Below are positions 13,300-25,553 of a stretch of DNA of 64,000 nt, one piece after another. The stretch is from Euglena gracilis (Eukaryota; Euglenida; Euglenophyceae; Euglenales). The stretch lies in NCBI GenBank assembly GCA_039621445.1, contig CP154956.1, positions 89,224,482 to 89,288,481 on the forward strand, in the 5' to 3' direction. How positions within the stretch are numbered: position 1 is the stretch's first letter; each line of letters begins with the position of its first letter. Position numbers and translations under genes: made by a program. The notes below the pieces were generated by a model. The model did no database searches and was not told where the DNA came from. It was given only the letters and a program-made list of their open reading frames with translations.

Positions 13300-13506
13300 C
13301 GAGGCCCTCCGGGGCCGGGGTTCAGCTCCAGCAGGAGGGACCGGATGGCCCGCTGCCCCAGGAGGTGGGCAGCGCCGCGCAGCGCCTGGTGCTGGTGGCC
13401 CTCCCCGACCTTGAGACAGAAGACGGGCTCGGCCAGGGTCCCGTCGAGGGTCACCACGGGGACCTCGCAGCGGCCCGCTGCGTTGGCGGGGGGCACCGTC
13501 CAGGCA
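13300..13506 (-). CDS. Candidate exon of the left-edge gene (13.4 kb)
   Basis: Acceptor CTTGTTCAG, then one nucleotide and AWTVPPANAAGRCEVPVVTL, DGTLAEPVFCLKVGEG, HQHQALRGAAHLLGQRAIRS, LLLELNPG. Long, GC-rich and protein-like with no stop. The 3' end near 13300 is not resolved: no GT donor is available before a poly-T run, so a nonconventional donor is likely. Confidence 0.58.
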
Positions 13507-14035
13507 CTGAACAAGGTGGAAAACTCATTTTTCCGAGTTTGGGTGGATGGGCAACAGTTTTCCTGGAGGTGGCTTGTGTTTACCGAGTTACATTTTCATT
13601 TCAATTTCATTTTTGGAAGCCCAGTTGTTTATCTCTTTTTGTGTGCACCCCCCCCCCCCCGCGACCCAAACTCACCGCCCTTGGACCAACCTCGGAATAT
13701 AGAAATTAAAAAACCTCAAAAAGGGAATTAAAACATTGATTTTTTGAGAAGAAAATCGCTATAAAAATATACCAGAGTTCTGGAGAATGCCGAAATGCAG
13801 ACAGTAACCCCCCCGGGGTCGATGCCTGTTTGATCCTGGGCAAAAAACCCCAAAAATGACCTTTTTCTGGGCTTCCTGTACCTTTGGTGCCGGAGCACCC
13901 TGGCCGAGTGAACCTTTGGCCATGTGCCTTCCCTCTTCCCCCGGGGGAGGGGGGGTCGGATTTTTGAGTGCCCTGGAGTCACCCCTTTTCGGCGTGCACG
14001 CTGTTTGGACAACTGAACCCCTGAGGAAAGAGAAT

Positions 14036-14222
14036 AATTTATAATAATACAATATAATGCAATAATAATAATATAATAATGTAATAATATAATAATTTTA
14101 TAATATAATACTAGTAATAATATAATAATATAATAATAAAGTAATACAATAATATAATAATATAATAATACAATAATTTTATAATATAATAATATAATAA
14201 TATAATATAACATAATAATAAG
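14036..14222. repeat. AAT-type repeat
   Basis: About 185 nt of ATAATAAT with variants in an intron. Confidence 0.9.
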
Positions 14223-14289
14223 AGAAGAAATAGGCAGCACAAACCAAACCAAACCATTCTCGCTGAGGGTCTCGGAATGGGTGGCCAAC

Positions 14290-14430
14290 GCAGGGGCCGG
14301 CGGTCCGGGTCCCCTTGCAGCTGGCCTGCTCCGTCCCCGGGGGGAGCTGGCGGGTGAGGCGGCTGTACTGGCAGTACACCACCGTGCCGTTGGCGGCGCC
14401 GACCAGTGCGTTGCGGAAGTTGGGGGTATC
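14290..14430 (-). CDS. Candidate exon of the left-edge gene (14.4 kb)
   Basis: The minus frame reads DTPNFRNALVGAANGTVVYC then QYSRLTRQLPPGTEQASCKG. A nonconventional 3' site (CTGGCCGT|GAT) would start it. The plus strand is open too (LACSVPGGSWRVRRLYWQYT) and has AG and GTATCA flanks. I prefer minus because the neighbouring exons are on that strand. Confidence 0.42.
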
Positions 14431-15344
14431 ACGGCCAGGCCCCGACCATGGAAGAGCGAAAAATTGCATGCAACGCCGCGCGGGCGAAACACAAATTTGA
14501 GCAGCCCCCGGGCCGATTGGCTGAAACGGGGACCTCCCAAGGGAGGGTGGTCCAGCCGCCTTGAAAGAGGCGCTGGAAAAAAGTGCTGGCTGGCCCTTCC
14601 AGGGGGTGAGGGTCCACGTCTTACCAGTGCCGACTGGACCCGGCTGGGGCCTCCAAAACAGGCCAAAAAAGTCCCAATCCAGCTCAAGGCTTCTTTCTAC
14701 CGATCCCGGGGGGGGGGGCTGCCTGGTGCTCTAGCTGGCTGCCTGTGCTATGGCAGCTATGGCTGCCCATAGCAGGCACCTGGGGGGGGGGGGGTCGGTT
14801 TTGGACCCAGGTGCCTGCCGACCCAGCCAAATCCTTTGAAAGTGGCCATTTTCCGGCCCGGCACCTTCGCCGGGGGGTGTGCTAGAGCACTACCCACCCC
14901 AAAACCTGACCCCCCGGGGGGAGTCGAAAAAGCCCCACCCCCCTGCCTGCCAGCTTCTTTTAAAGGAAGTCCGCTGAATAAGAGTTTTGCAGCCAAAATT
15001 CTGACCCTCCAAAAATGCTTAAAATTATCATTTTTGGACACTTTCAAAAAAATACGGCGCTTTGTGCAGTATTTTTCCGGTCCAGCCCGGCAATAGCCGG
15101 GCTGGCCAAAATTTATTTCCACTCGATGCCACCGCGGGGGGAAGGGACCCCCTGCCCCCTCCTCCGGGGAAGGGTGTCCTCCCTCTGGCTCAAGAAATTC
15201 CCTGGCTGAACCCCAAATCTAAGCAAACAAACTGCTCACATTGGAGCGAGGGGTTGCTATCAGCCGACTGGAAAAAGGTGCTGGCTGGAAACGCCCTCGG
15301 GGTTCGCTGAGAGGGGGGGGGCAGACCTAGAAAGCCCAAAATCC

Positions 15345-16286
15345 AAGCCCCGAGCGAGAAATTGGTGATGGACTTTTTGGTGGTCGCTAGCGACCATTTT
15401 CTAGCGACTGGTTGCTAGCGACCATTGGTGGTCGGAGTGACTAGTCGCTCCCACCACCAATTTTAAGTCCACCCCCCCCTCTAAAAAAGTTTTTAAGCCC
15501 CCCCCCCTCCCCCTCCAAAAAAATTCATTGAAATATGAAAGAAAATGACTCAAAAGCCACCCAAATGCCTTCAGAAACCCCCATTTGGGGTCCATTTGCA
15601 AAAAAATTTGGGCAATATCTTCTTTTTGCGCCCACTTCTGTGAAACTGTTCGTTGGGAAGCGCGAATTAGCCATCCTTGCCTTGCACGCACAAGGGGATT
15701 TTGTTATTTTGGGCGGGGGGTCCGGGGGGCAGCAGCCCCCCCCCCCCCCTGGAGGAGGCCGTAGGCCGACTAAGTTTGTGTATCGGGGTTCATTGGGAAG
15801 CGCGAACTGGCCATCCTTGCCTTGCACACACAAGGGGGTTTACACCTGATCTGTGAAACCATGGCCCCCCAATCCGAAGGCCGACTGATTTCATAACGGG
15901 GGATGGGGCGGCAGGGAATTTTGTTATTGGAGGGCTTTCGGGAGGTTGTTTGCAGCGTTTATCTGTGACCATCTTTGCCTTGCACAGGCGCCTTCAACAG
16001 AACAGCCCAAACAAGAGGGTTTTACCCATTTTTTTTTGCAAATGGATCCCCGAATGGGGGTTTCTGAAGGCATTTGGGTGGGTTTTGAGTCATTTTCCTT
16101 CATATCTGAATGAAAAATAGTTGGAGGGGGGGCTTAAGAACTTTTTAGGGGGGGGGTGGACTTAAAATTGGTGGTCGGAGCGACTAGTCGCTCCGACTAC
16201 CAATGGTCGCTAGGCCATCACCAACGGTCGCTAGCAACTAGTCGCTAGCGACTACCAAAAAAATACATCACCAATTTCCCGCAATG
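15345..16286. mobile_element. Foldback element with long inverted arms and 12-bp target duplication
   Basis: AGCCCAAAATCC flanks both sides (15333-15344 and 16287-16298). Arms of about 270 nt are imperfect inverted copies (GAAATTGGTGATG, CGCTAGCGAC clusters, a TTTAAGTCC block, CAAATGCCTTCAGAAACCCC). The centre has direct repeats of a GGGAAGCGCGAA...CCTTGCCTTGCAC block at about 15655 and 15798. No transposase. Probably non-autonomous. Confidence 0.8.
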
Positions 16287-18237
16287 AGCCCAAAATCCGG
16301 CCGGAGTCGGATTTTCAAAGAAATCTGTGGGGGAAACCCCCAATTCCGTAGAAATACCATTTTTGGACCATTGTCGACCATTTTTGATATGGGCAATGAA
16401 GACCCGTAATTCGTGGCCCGATCAGCTCCCGGCGGACCGCGCACCCCGAACAAAAACCTCACATTTAGCCTCACAAACGGCGCTTCATTGTCCCCAGGGG
16501 GCCTCTCACACTGGGCTACTAAACCCCCATTTTATAAAACCACAACTTGTAAACTCCTTCTTCTCTTTTATAACCCCCCCCCCTCAGGCCGACCAACCAA
16601 ACCTTTGACTTCTAACCCCCCAGGAAGAAGAAAAAGAAGGACGCCGGGGACGATTTTTTTCGGCCGTGAAACTCCAAAACTGCTTGTCAGCATTTTTTTT
16701 GTGACCCACCCTCACTAAAAATGCCATTTCTGACATTTCTGATTTTGAACCCAAAGATCTTATAAACCCTGAGGGGCTCATTAGTGGCGGGCTAAATGTC
16801 GGTAAGAAAAAGAAAAAGATCATTGCACAGTGTTCTCACTGGTCCCTGCCACAGCAACAGAGCCTGTCTGGGGGAATTGGGTTGGACTCGTCGCTGAATG
16901 ATGGCGCCAGGCGGGGGTTCGGGGTGGCAGCCGGGAAACAGCGCGCCACCGACGATGAGAGAAGCAGCCTTGAGATGCAGACAATTCCTTTCTGAATTCT
17001 ACAATTGTTCGGTACGATTGGTCTTTCTGCCTTTTCCTTTCTTTTCGTCCTTTTGCTATTTCAAAACTGTTTCACTGCCTCGTTTGTTATCTTTGTATCC
17101 AAATAATGCTTGCAAAAACGAAACATAACAGTTGCAATGTGTGGACTCTTTCCTGAGAAACTGAATAGAAACAATCAGTAAATAATGAAAATTTCCTGAA
17201 GGGGGGGGGCATGGCTTCACAAAAAGTTCCCACGACTCGCTGTGGGAGTATAAACATCCATTAATTTCTGTGTTTAAGCACTGACATTTCGTGCTGCCAC
17301 TCTCACATCTCAACAACCATTTTTCCATTCTGTGTACCCCCATCTGCTTTGAAAACGTTGTTGGGGAAGGCACGTAGCTTCACGGCAGCCATCCGACCGA
17401 CCTTTGCCCTGACTGTCGCTGGTCACGCGGCCGTGAGAACCAGCCAACCACAGTCCAGGAGCATCCCTTCTTGACCGTCTAGGGGGGGGGGGAGGATTTC
17501 AAAGTTACGAACTGACACATGCAGGTGCGGATTTTTTCAGAAAAGCCAGAAAAGGGAAAGCCTGGGAGGCCAGGAAGGGGGGGGAAGTCACGGCGCTTCC
17601 TGATTTCTGTCTTGCCATTCTCAACAGACCAAGCCGAGGAGGAAGGGTGGGGTGAAGATGGGACCGTTTCGGTCTTAAAATCGTTTTGTCCTCAATGTTC
17701 CCGGAACGAATTTCTTTGACGTGGGAAGATTGAAAGGCATCGCAGGCGAGATTGAAATCCGATTCAGCCCAGGATGCCCGGATTGAAGGGATGCGGGAAA
17801 AAAACACAAAAAGGCAACTTCAGCTTTACACATGTAGGGAGCGTTCAATCAAAACAAAATAATAACAATAATGACGACTAGTGTAATTTTGGGAACACGT
17901 TGATGCAATTTGTTGCCCCCCCCAAAAAATGATGACAAAAAATTGATGAGAAAAATGGCGAAAAAATCCGGTCGAAAAAAGAGATTTTTATTTCAAATCA
18001 CAAGCATTTTAAAGCACAATTCAAAAAGAAAAGGTCGGCGGGGAAAAAACACAACAAAAAAAAATGAGAAACAAATTTTTTTTTGGAAAATTGAAATTTA
18101 AAATGAAGCACAATGAATGCAAAAAGAAGCGTTCGTGCAGCCCCCCCCTAACCCTTCGGGCGGCGCCAGCAAACACCAAACCCAAACTGAGGCACACCGG
18201 ACACGGGTGTTTGGAGGGCTGGGCAGAGTGCGGTAAC

Positions 18238-18317
18238 CGCGGCGGTGGGCGGCCCACGCCGAGTCGCCGTCCGCAGCATCGACCTCCACCACGAGGTGGG
18301 CTGCCCGCTTCTCCCGG
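18238..18317 (-). CDS. Candidate exon (18.3 kb)
   Basis: AG acceptor (GCCAAG), then REKRAAHLVVEVDAADGDSA and WAAHRR to a G|GTTACC donor. GC-rich and charged. Its gene is unknown; it may belong with the exons further left. Confidence 0.45.
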
Positions 18318-18989
18318 CTTGGCGCCAGGGACGCGGGGCGATGGATGGGCGAACGACGCTCCGCACCCAAACACCCCCCGGGCTCGTTGGCCCACCATGG
18401 CACTTTGCAAGCGAAAATCCCATCGGCACAGAAAGAAAATTCTGACCTCAAAATTGGTGCCCGGGAGGGGTCAACCCCCCCCCCCCCACCAGGATTCCCT
18501 CTATCTGAACAGAAACCCGGAAACCCTATCCCTGGATCGCAAGCAGAAATCATCGCAATTGAGGATAAAACACAATAATTAAAAAAAACAATTTTCAAAC
18601 AATATATCTGCCCTCTGATCAATCCCTGGAGGCACCACCCAAGAGCAGTTCGCCCAAGAGAACCAAACAAAAGGGAAAAAAAGACAAAATTGTTGGGAGT
18701 CAGGAAATCTGGAGCTGTCAAGGTTGAAAGGAATCTGATGGACTTTTCATGTTTGGCAAGTTTCTAGTGTGAAATTTGTCATTCTAAAACTTCCACCCAT
18801 TCAGAAGACTAGGCAAGCACCCCCTCCCCAGAGGAAACGTACCCCAGGGGTCTTTTGCAAAACGGTGCAACGCAACTTTTGGCCAATTGCTCATTTTTTT
18901 TGCCCAACCACAATCGGATTGCACACATCTTGGCAAAATGCAACACCAATTAAAAAACCTTAAGAATGCTTGAAAACCTTTGCCTTATA

Positions 18990-19798
18990 CAGTAGGGGAA
19001 CTAAATAGTGGGACAGTCCACCGGAACAATATAGTGGGACCCTCAAAAAACGAAGTTCCCCCGAAACTCACTCGGGCTGCACAATATTTTTTTTAGCTGC
19101 AAAGATTATGGTGTCTATGGTTCTCGCATGAATAATTACTGGCTTTTGCCATTCAAAGGATGGCAATGAGCTGGAGGAAGGCTTTAGTGACGTGTGGGCC
19201 CTCCATGAGAGTCCAGGACAGCCACAATGCGGCTGGGCATGGATTCCTACAAAACCCCAATTTGCTTCTGCAAAAGCGCGCTGGAGTGGGACCACAATTC
19301 TGCATTTGTTGCTGGTGCCCAAATTATCGCAGCCAATGAGATTGCTGAACACCCCCACACCAATTTTACCCTTGTAAGGTCTCGAAAAAACGAACCCGGC
19401 ACCTGGCCTCCGATGAGCCCGACCTAAATCCAATCGAGCACATATGGCCGTTGGTGACAGCAAAGCCAGAAAGCTGCATTTTCTCTAACCGAAACGAACT
19501 GTGGTCCGCACTCCAGCGCGCTTTTGCAGATGTTGCTCCCCAGCAAATTGGGGTTTTGTAGGGATCCATGCCCAGCCGCATTGTGGCTGTCCTGGACTCT
19601 CATGGAAGGCCCACACGTCACTAAAGCCTTCCTCCAGCTCATTGCCATCCTTTGAATGGCAAAAGCCAGTAATTATTCATGCGAGAACCATAGACACCAT
19701 AATCCTTGCAGCCGAGTGAGTTGAGGGGGAACTTCGTTTTTTTGAGTGTCCCACTATTTAGTTCCGGTGGACTGTCCCACTATTTATTTCCCCTACTT
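18990..19798 (+). mobile_element. Decayed Tc1/mariner element with inverted duplicated end
   Basis: The ends are inverted: AGTAGGGGAACTAAATAGTG on the left and its near-complement ending CCCCTACT on the right, with TA before CAGT on the left as in Tc1. Between them the plus strand has the transposase signature PDLNPIEHIW, then LWSALQRAFADVAPQQIG and SMPSRIVAVLDSHG, typical of a Tc1 C-terminus. Stops and frame changes break it. About 250-290 nt of the right end, including coding sequence, is present inverted on the left. Confidence 0.85.
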
Positions 19799-19800
19799 TT

Positions 19801-19852
19801 CATAAGAATAATAATAATAATGATAATAATAATGATGATGATGATGATAATG

Positions 19853-19908
<56 letters not shown>

Positions 19909-19944
19909 CATAATAATAATAATAATAATATAATAATAATAATA

Positions 19945-19996
<52 letters not shown>
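19801..19996. repeat. ATA/ATG trinucleotide repeat
   Basis: Nearly 200 nt of AATAAT with some GATGAT, directly adjoining the Tc1/mariner end. Confidence 0.95.
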
Positions 19997-19997
<1 letters not shown>

Positions 19998-22332
19998 CCT
20001 GGTGACAAACGCAGCTAACGACTGGAGACCTTCATTGGAAACAGGATCCTCACAATCCGTCTGCTAGTGCCGTCGCAGATCCCTGGGTGACAAGCCACCC
20101 AATACAACGCGGAACATGTCATCGTATGCAGTGGTTATGTACTCTAGATCAGCCCCAAGGAACTCCGGGGAAATGTTTCGCGGTATTAAACTCCGGAATT
20201 CATAAAGAAACAAAGACATGTTCCCATCATGATACCCAAAGGGACGTCATTTTGCTTCCGTTGCAAAACGCTGTATTCGTCAGGGCCCAGCCCAGAGGAG
20301 TTCAGCCAAAAAAACAATCACATCAAAATGCACATCAAAGTTAAGTTGACAGAAACTTTAGAGGGGTACCGTGTGCGGTTTCCTCTGGACTCTTTTCTGC
20401 AGTGTCTCCCGGGACCTTGGCCAAAGCCCACACTGGTCAAATTCTGCTGAGAGCCGTCTCTATCCCCGCCCTGCCAGGCAGGGAAAGCGTGTGGCGGAGG
20501 GTGCCAACGTGAAATATTGTGCTCAAAAATTTTTTGATTAAATTAAAAAAAATATATTATATATTATATTATATATAATATTAAAAAAATAAAAAATTAA
20601 AAAACATTTAAACAAAAATTTTGCATATGACAAAGAGAGCAGTCCACTACAAGCACCCTGCCATTTTGATGGTTTTTTTGAATCAACAAAAAATCACACA
20701 GGTGGTCAAATAGGCATTCCTCACTGCCGCAGGCAACACAGAGGGCACAAACCAGAGCGTTGACTCTGAAGTGAAAGAAAACATACAGCAAGACATGGAA
20801 TGTGAAACGGCCATCGAGCATCTGCGAAACGAATCAGGGAGCGCATGCACCACAATCCCAAGCCAGTCATGGGCATGCTGGCGTGTTTATATTTTGGCGG
20901 AAAACCAGAGAGTTTTCATTGGTAGCCTGTTGGCAGCCTGAGAGCTCGTTGGCAGCCCGGTGGAACCGACGTGGCCCTCCTGACGTTGCCCCCATAGTAA
21001 ACGAACGGGATAATTGTTGACGCTGATCCAGCAACGGAAACCGATAATGAGCAATGATTATAAACCTGGATTTTGTTTTGGTGCTGATGCTTGCTTTGAT
21101 CTGACATTCTCCAGCACTTTCCCTGAATATGACCTGCATATTCAGGGGTTGCTTAAAATTCAAATATTTCCATCAGTCCTGAGGGGGTTGCTTAATTTGG
21201 GGGGGGGCAGGGATGTATGGGAAGCCTTGGGGGGGGGGGTCGGACCCCCCTCCTCCTACCTCGAAACTAAAAGGGGCCGGGAAAATTGGTTTTGTGGACC
21301 AGCAAAGGAGCGGATACCAGGCCAAAATTGATGGAAAAATTCCTGATTTTTCTTTGAAAATAATCCAAAAACGCTCATTTCTTGACATTTTCGAACGCTT
21401 TTCATATGGAAAACGCCAAAACATCAAGAAATGTGCAATATGCTCAAAAATGAGGAAAGGGGCATTTTTTTTTGCTCATTTTCTGGCTTGCAGGGGAGAA
21501 AAATTTCGACATTTTTTGGAATCTGCGGAGGAGGGAGTTGGGGGAGTCTGGGCACCCCCTCCCAACGTCTTGGGGGGGGGGGTCGTAGTCCTCTCCTCCA
21601 ACCACCTGCCTCAAAATCGAAGGGCTTCCTATCTATCCCTAGGGGGGGGGGGTTAAATTGGGTTCCTCTCAAGGCATGGCTCCGCTGAAAATTAGGAACA
21701 ATTACCTCTTCCCTCCTGTCGTTGACAAGCCAATGTTCCAGGAACATACCGTTGACACAAGGGGTGTGTGAACGACGCACCATGTCAACCACAGGGGGGG
21801 GTACCCTGAAAATGAGGTCATATATTGACCCCAACAGACGAGGGAATGGGGGGGGGGGCAGTGACTCCAGTAGTTGGGGGGGGGGGGGCCAAGTGGGGGG
21901 GCAGTGAGCCCCGGGGATTGATGCATGGAAGCCTGGGGGGGGAGGGGTGGGGCCGGCCCCCTTCCCAGCATGGGGGGGGGGGGGGGGGGCTCCTGACTCG
22001 AAGCCGTAAAGGTTGGGGTAATTTTTCAGTTCTGTGGACGGTCAAAGGGCCAGATTAACAACCTGATAAATTTTTGAGGGTTTTTTCTTTTCAGTTATGG
22101 GTGATGTTATGACGACAACCGAAGATTCGCAATGTCGCTTAATTGTGATAACGCAAAGGAATCTTGCATAGGTAGCATATTTATGCATTCAAGCATTCAA
22201 ATTCACATGGCGGGTGTCCATGGGTGTGCCATCTACGCTTAAGCAACACGGAAAGAAAAGGTTTGCAGTGTCTCAGGGGAACGGAATTGCTATGAGATGG
22301 GGTCTGCGAAAGGGGTCTCAAGGACCACCTCG

Positions 22333-22388
22333 AAATGAAATGAAATGAAATGAAATGAAATGAAATGAAACGAAATGAAATCAAATGA
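22333..22388. repeat. GAAAT pentanucleotide repeat
   Basis: About eleven copies of AATGA/GAAAT. Confidence 0.9.
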
Positions 22389-22915
22389 AAGAATGTTCAC
22401 TAGACACAGACATATTTCCCCATAGCATCCCCGAAGAGCCCCTTAAAACGGAGCCTGACTCTTGATCTTGCATTCTCTCCTGGGCACTTCTTGCGCTTTC
22501 AGATGGCGTTCGGTTTAAGCTCACAAATATGCACATCCATTTTAGCTTCAAAGAATGGGATAAAAATGATGGCTGGTGAATGCTCCCTTCTAAACTCTTC
22601 ACGCATGTTCTTTTCGGCCGAACTTTAAAAAATATCGGTCTGCCCCAACCTACAAATTCCAAAACCAATGGGAAAATCTGCAGTTGAATGTTCCTCCAAA
22701 TGTTGTTTCCCTATTATTTACAAGCCAGGCATTTTTTTATCGGTTCCAAGGGAGACATTGGTCTTGAGCACAAGAAGGTCATAGACATACAGGGATATGC
22801 AACAATTGTACACATATGAACCACAGCGACACAGACGATACAGTGGGAAGGGGTAATGGACAATTGAAAGGGAATGTGGCAAGGATCGGGGGGGGGGGCA
22901 AGAAATCAGAATCAG

Positions 22916-23597
22916 GTAAACCCCCCCATTTAAACCGACCCCCCTTCTAAACCGACCTACCCTTCCAAACCGACCCATTGCAGAATTTCAACCAAAAAAA
23001 GAAACCGACCCATGGCAAGTTGGATGACAAACGTGCACAACATAATGGAAGCCGCCAACAGAAAGAGCGTCCATGCTCATTGAATGGTTAGCATTGATGT
23101 CCCAAAATTAGGATTTTACACCCAAATTTAGGCATTTGCTTCCAAATTTTGGAGTTTGCACCTCAAATTGGGCATTTTCACCCGAAAATTTGGTGTTGGC
23201 ACCCAAAAATTACAAAATTACAAATTAAAAAACACAAATTAGGCATTTGCCACCTAAAAGTTAAAATTTGCACCCAAAATTAGGCAGTTTGCCACCAGAA
23301 ATTGGATTTTACACCCAAAATTCGGCATTCGGAAAATCGGAAAATCGGAAAATCAAGAATTTGTATCCCAAATTAGGCATTTGTCACTCGAGGTTAGGAA
23401 TTGGATGACCAAATTGGGCATTTGCCAATTGAAATTGCCTTGCTAACATCAACCCGCTTCCGCCACGCCATCGGCCAGCCGTCGGCCAGCCGTGTGCTCC
23501 CCCTGAAACTGACCCCCCGTCTAAACCGACCCCCTCCAGGATTTCCGCCAACCCAAAAGTCCTAAACCGACGGGTCGGTTTAAATGGGGGGGTTTAC
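22916..23597. mobile_element. TIR element with AAACCGACC words
   Basis: The terminal 24 nt are perfect inverted repeats beginning GTAAACCCCCCC and containing TTTAAACCGAC. The interior has degenerate tandem repeats of about 30 nt (ACCCAAAATTAGGCATTTG) at 23095-23420. No coding capacity and no clear target duplication. Confidence 0.72.
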
Positions 23598-24466
23598 AAA
23601 AACAGACAACTTTTCGACTTTGAAGCCACACCATGTGACATAGAATTTAAAAAAAAAATGATTCGGACAGGAGGAAAGAGCAAATCTTCAACGGTTTCAT
23701 GAGATGGGTTTTTCAAACCCCCGGGAGGGCAAGTCTGGTACCCATCCCTGGGCGGGGTAGGACTTTAGCAACCAATGATTGGAATCCCCAGGGAGGGCAC
23801 ACTCATCCGTTCCCCACCTCCTCCAAAACCGCTCTAGCCTTCCAAATACTCATTTTTTTTACCGATCCCCTAGTTAATAATTTCCCCCCCTAAAAACCAG
23901 TCAATCACTCCCCCCTGCCCCCCTTTGTGCACTGGCTTCTTTTTAATTAATATCCGGGAGGGGTTGGCAACTGTGGGACCCAGGAATCTTGACCATTGAT
24001 CTGAAGAAAATGACCCGCCAAAATTCCTGGAGTCACAAGCTGGGCATTTTTAACCCCCTTCCAGAAGAAAGGTTTGGTCCAAAATCCAGTCAGTCACTTT
24101 GGAAAAGAAATATTCAGTCACCCCCTCCCAGGGGGTCAGTCAGTGACCAGTGACGGTATGCCTCCAACAAACGGCAAACAACAAACACAAACGGCGGTTG
24201 TTCAAAGCATATCCAGTGGCATGAACGGTTCCCATAACTTACCCAATTCCACAAAAAAAAATGCTTCAATGGGGAACAAAAGAATTTCCATCAACAATGT
24301 TTTGGATGAGTTTGGCATTCGACTGCTCAAGACGCTCCCTACCGATCCCGCCAATTTCCTTGCCATCGCCAAGGGCTCAGCCGGCTGCTTAAAGCGAGAG
24401 AGAAATGAGTTGGCAGGAACCTCAGGGACAGAAGGTCACGCTTCGACAGCGGCAGAGGGCGAGTAC

Positions 24467-24572
24467 GTGATGCCGGGGCAGCGATGGGGTCAGGAGAGAG
24501 GAGCGGGGAGATGCGGGGGCCAGCGCGGTAGACCACCACTGGCTGGGCTAGCCCTGCGGCCGGAGCGACCGG
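24467..24572 (-). CDS. Candidate exon (24.5 kb), possible 5' exon of the next gene
   Basis: Acceptor TTCCCCGCAG, then PVAPAAGLAQPVVVYRAGPR and ISPLLSPDPIAAPAS to a C|GTACTC donor, 35 codons plus one base. An in-frame ATG lies about 50 nt before the acceptor. It is about 0.8 kb downstream of the adenylate kinase stop, where a new gene would start. Confidence 0.42.
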
Positions 24573-25345
24573 CTGCGGGGAAATGCGTCGAGAGAGGGCC
24601 GACGGTGGGATGCCCATGTCCTTTTTGGGAAATAACACAAAATGGGTTCCGACACCCCGGAAACCCAAAACGAAAGAAAACAAAGAATTTACTATGAAAA
24701 AAAAAGAGAAAGAAACAGTCCAACAGAAAGACAGCTTCAAACAAAAAGCCCAAAAAGGTACAAAATGGTTAAAAAATATCAAACAACACCAAAGCAACAC
24801 GTTCACAAAAAAACAGAACAAAACAAAACAACAAATGTTCCATGTCAAAAAGTGCAGGCAAGAATATAGTTCCACTTCATTGTAGTGTGTGTGAAGTGAA
24901 CAAAAAGGGTGTGGTGTTTTTTGACCATGGAGCTATGTGCTGCACATAAAACATGGGAAAGAGCTGTGTGGCGCAAAAAAGAAAGTAAAAACAAAAAGTT
25001 TGGGCGGGTGATGAATGTGCTGGGTGCCCTGGGGGGGGGGGAGCAGGTGTGGGGGGGTAAAAAGGGGGACCAAAGTCATTGCCTTTTTGGGCAAAAACAC
25101 AAAACGTGTTTGGGGTTGCGACACCCCGGGACGCACCCCCCCGTGTCGAGTTTGAAACACACAACAGGAGAAGGATACCACACCTGGAGGGGAACCGGAT
25201 GTTTTGCAATTACTCCAGAAAACAATGCACATTCACAAGGAGCTTCACTTGTGCCCAATCATTATGAGCAAAAGAGCAAAGCAAAGCAAAGCAAGCAAGC
25301 AAAAAAGTGGCTTGCACATGACACAGTGCTGATGGGAGGCACCTC
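24573..25345. other. Spacer downstream of adenylate kinase
   Basis: About 0.77 kb between the adenylate kinase stop and the 24.5-kb exon. A-rich with G runs; I see no exon, terminator or polyadenylation signal I can defend. Confidence 0.5.
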
Positions 25346-25513
25346 TCAAAGACCCATGGCTTTCAACAGTTCGCTTTTTACAGTGTCGATGTCCCCGGCG
25401 CCGTCGAGGGCGATGTACCGAGTGATGCCCTTGCCTGCCAGCTCCTTGAAGTAATATGCTGCCGCCAACGTCCCTGTGTGCAGAGCATTGTGTGTGCGTG
25501 CGTGCGTGCGTGC

Positions 25514-25553
<40 letters not shown>

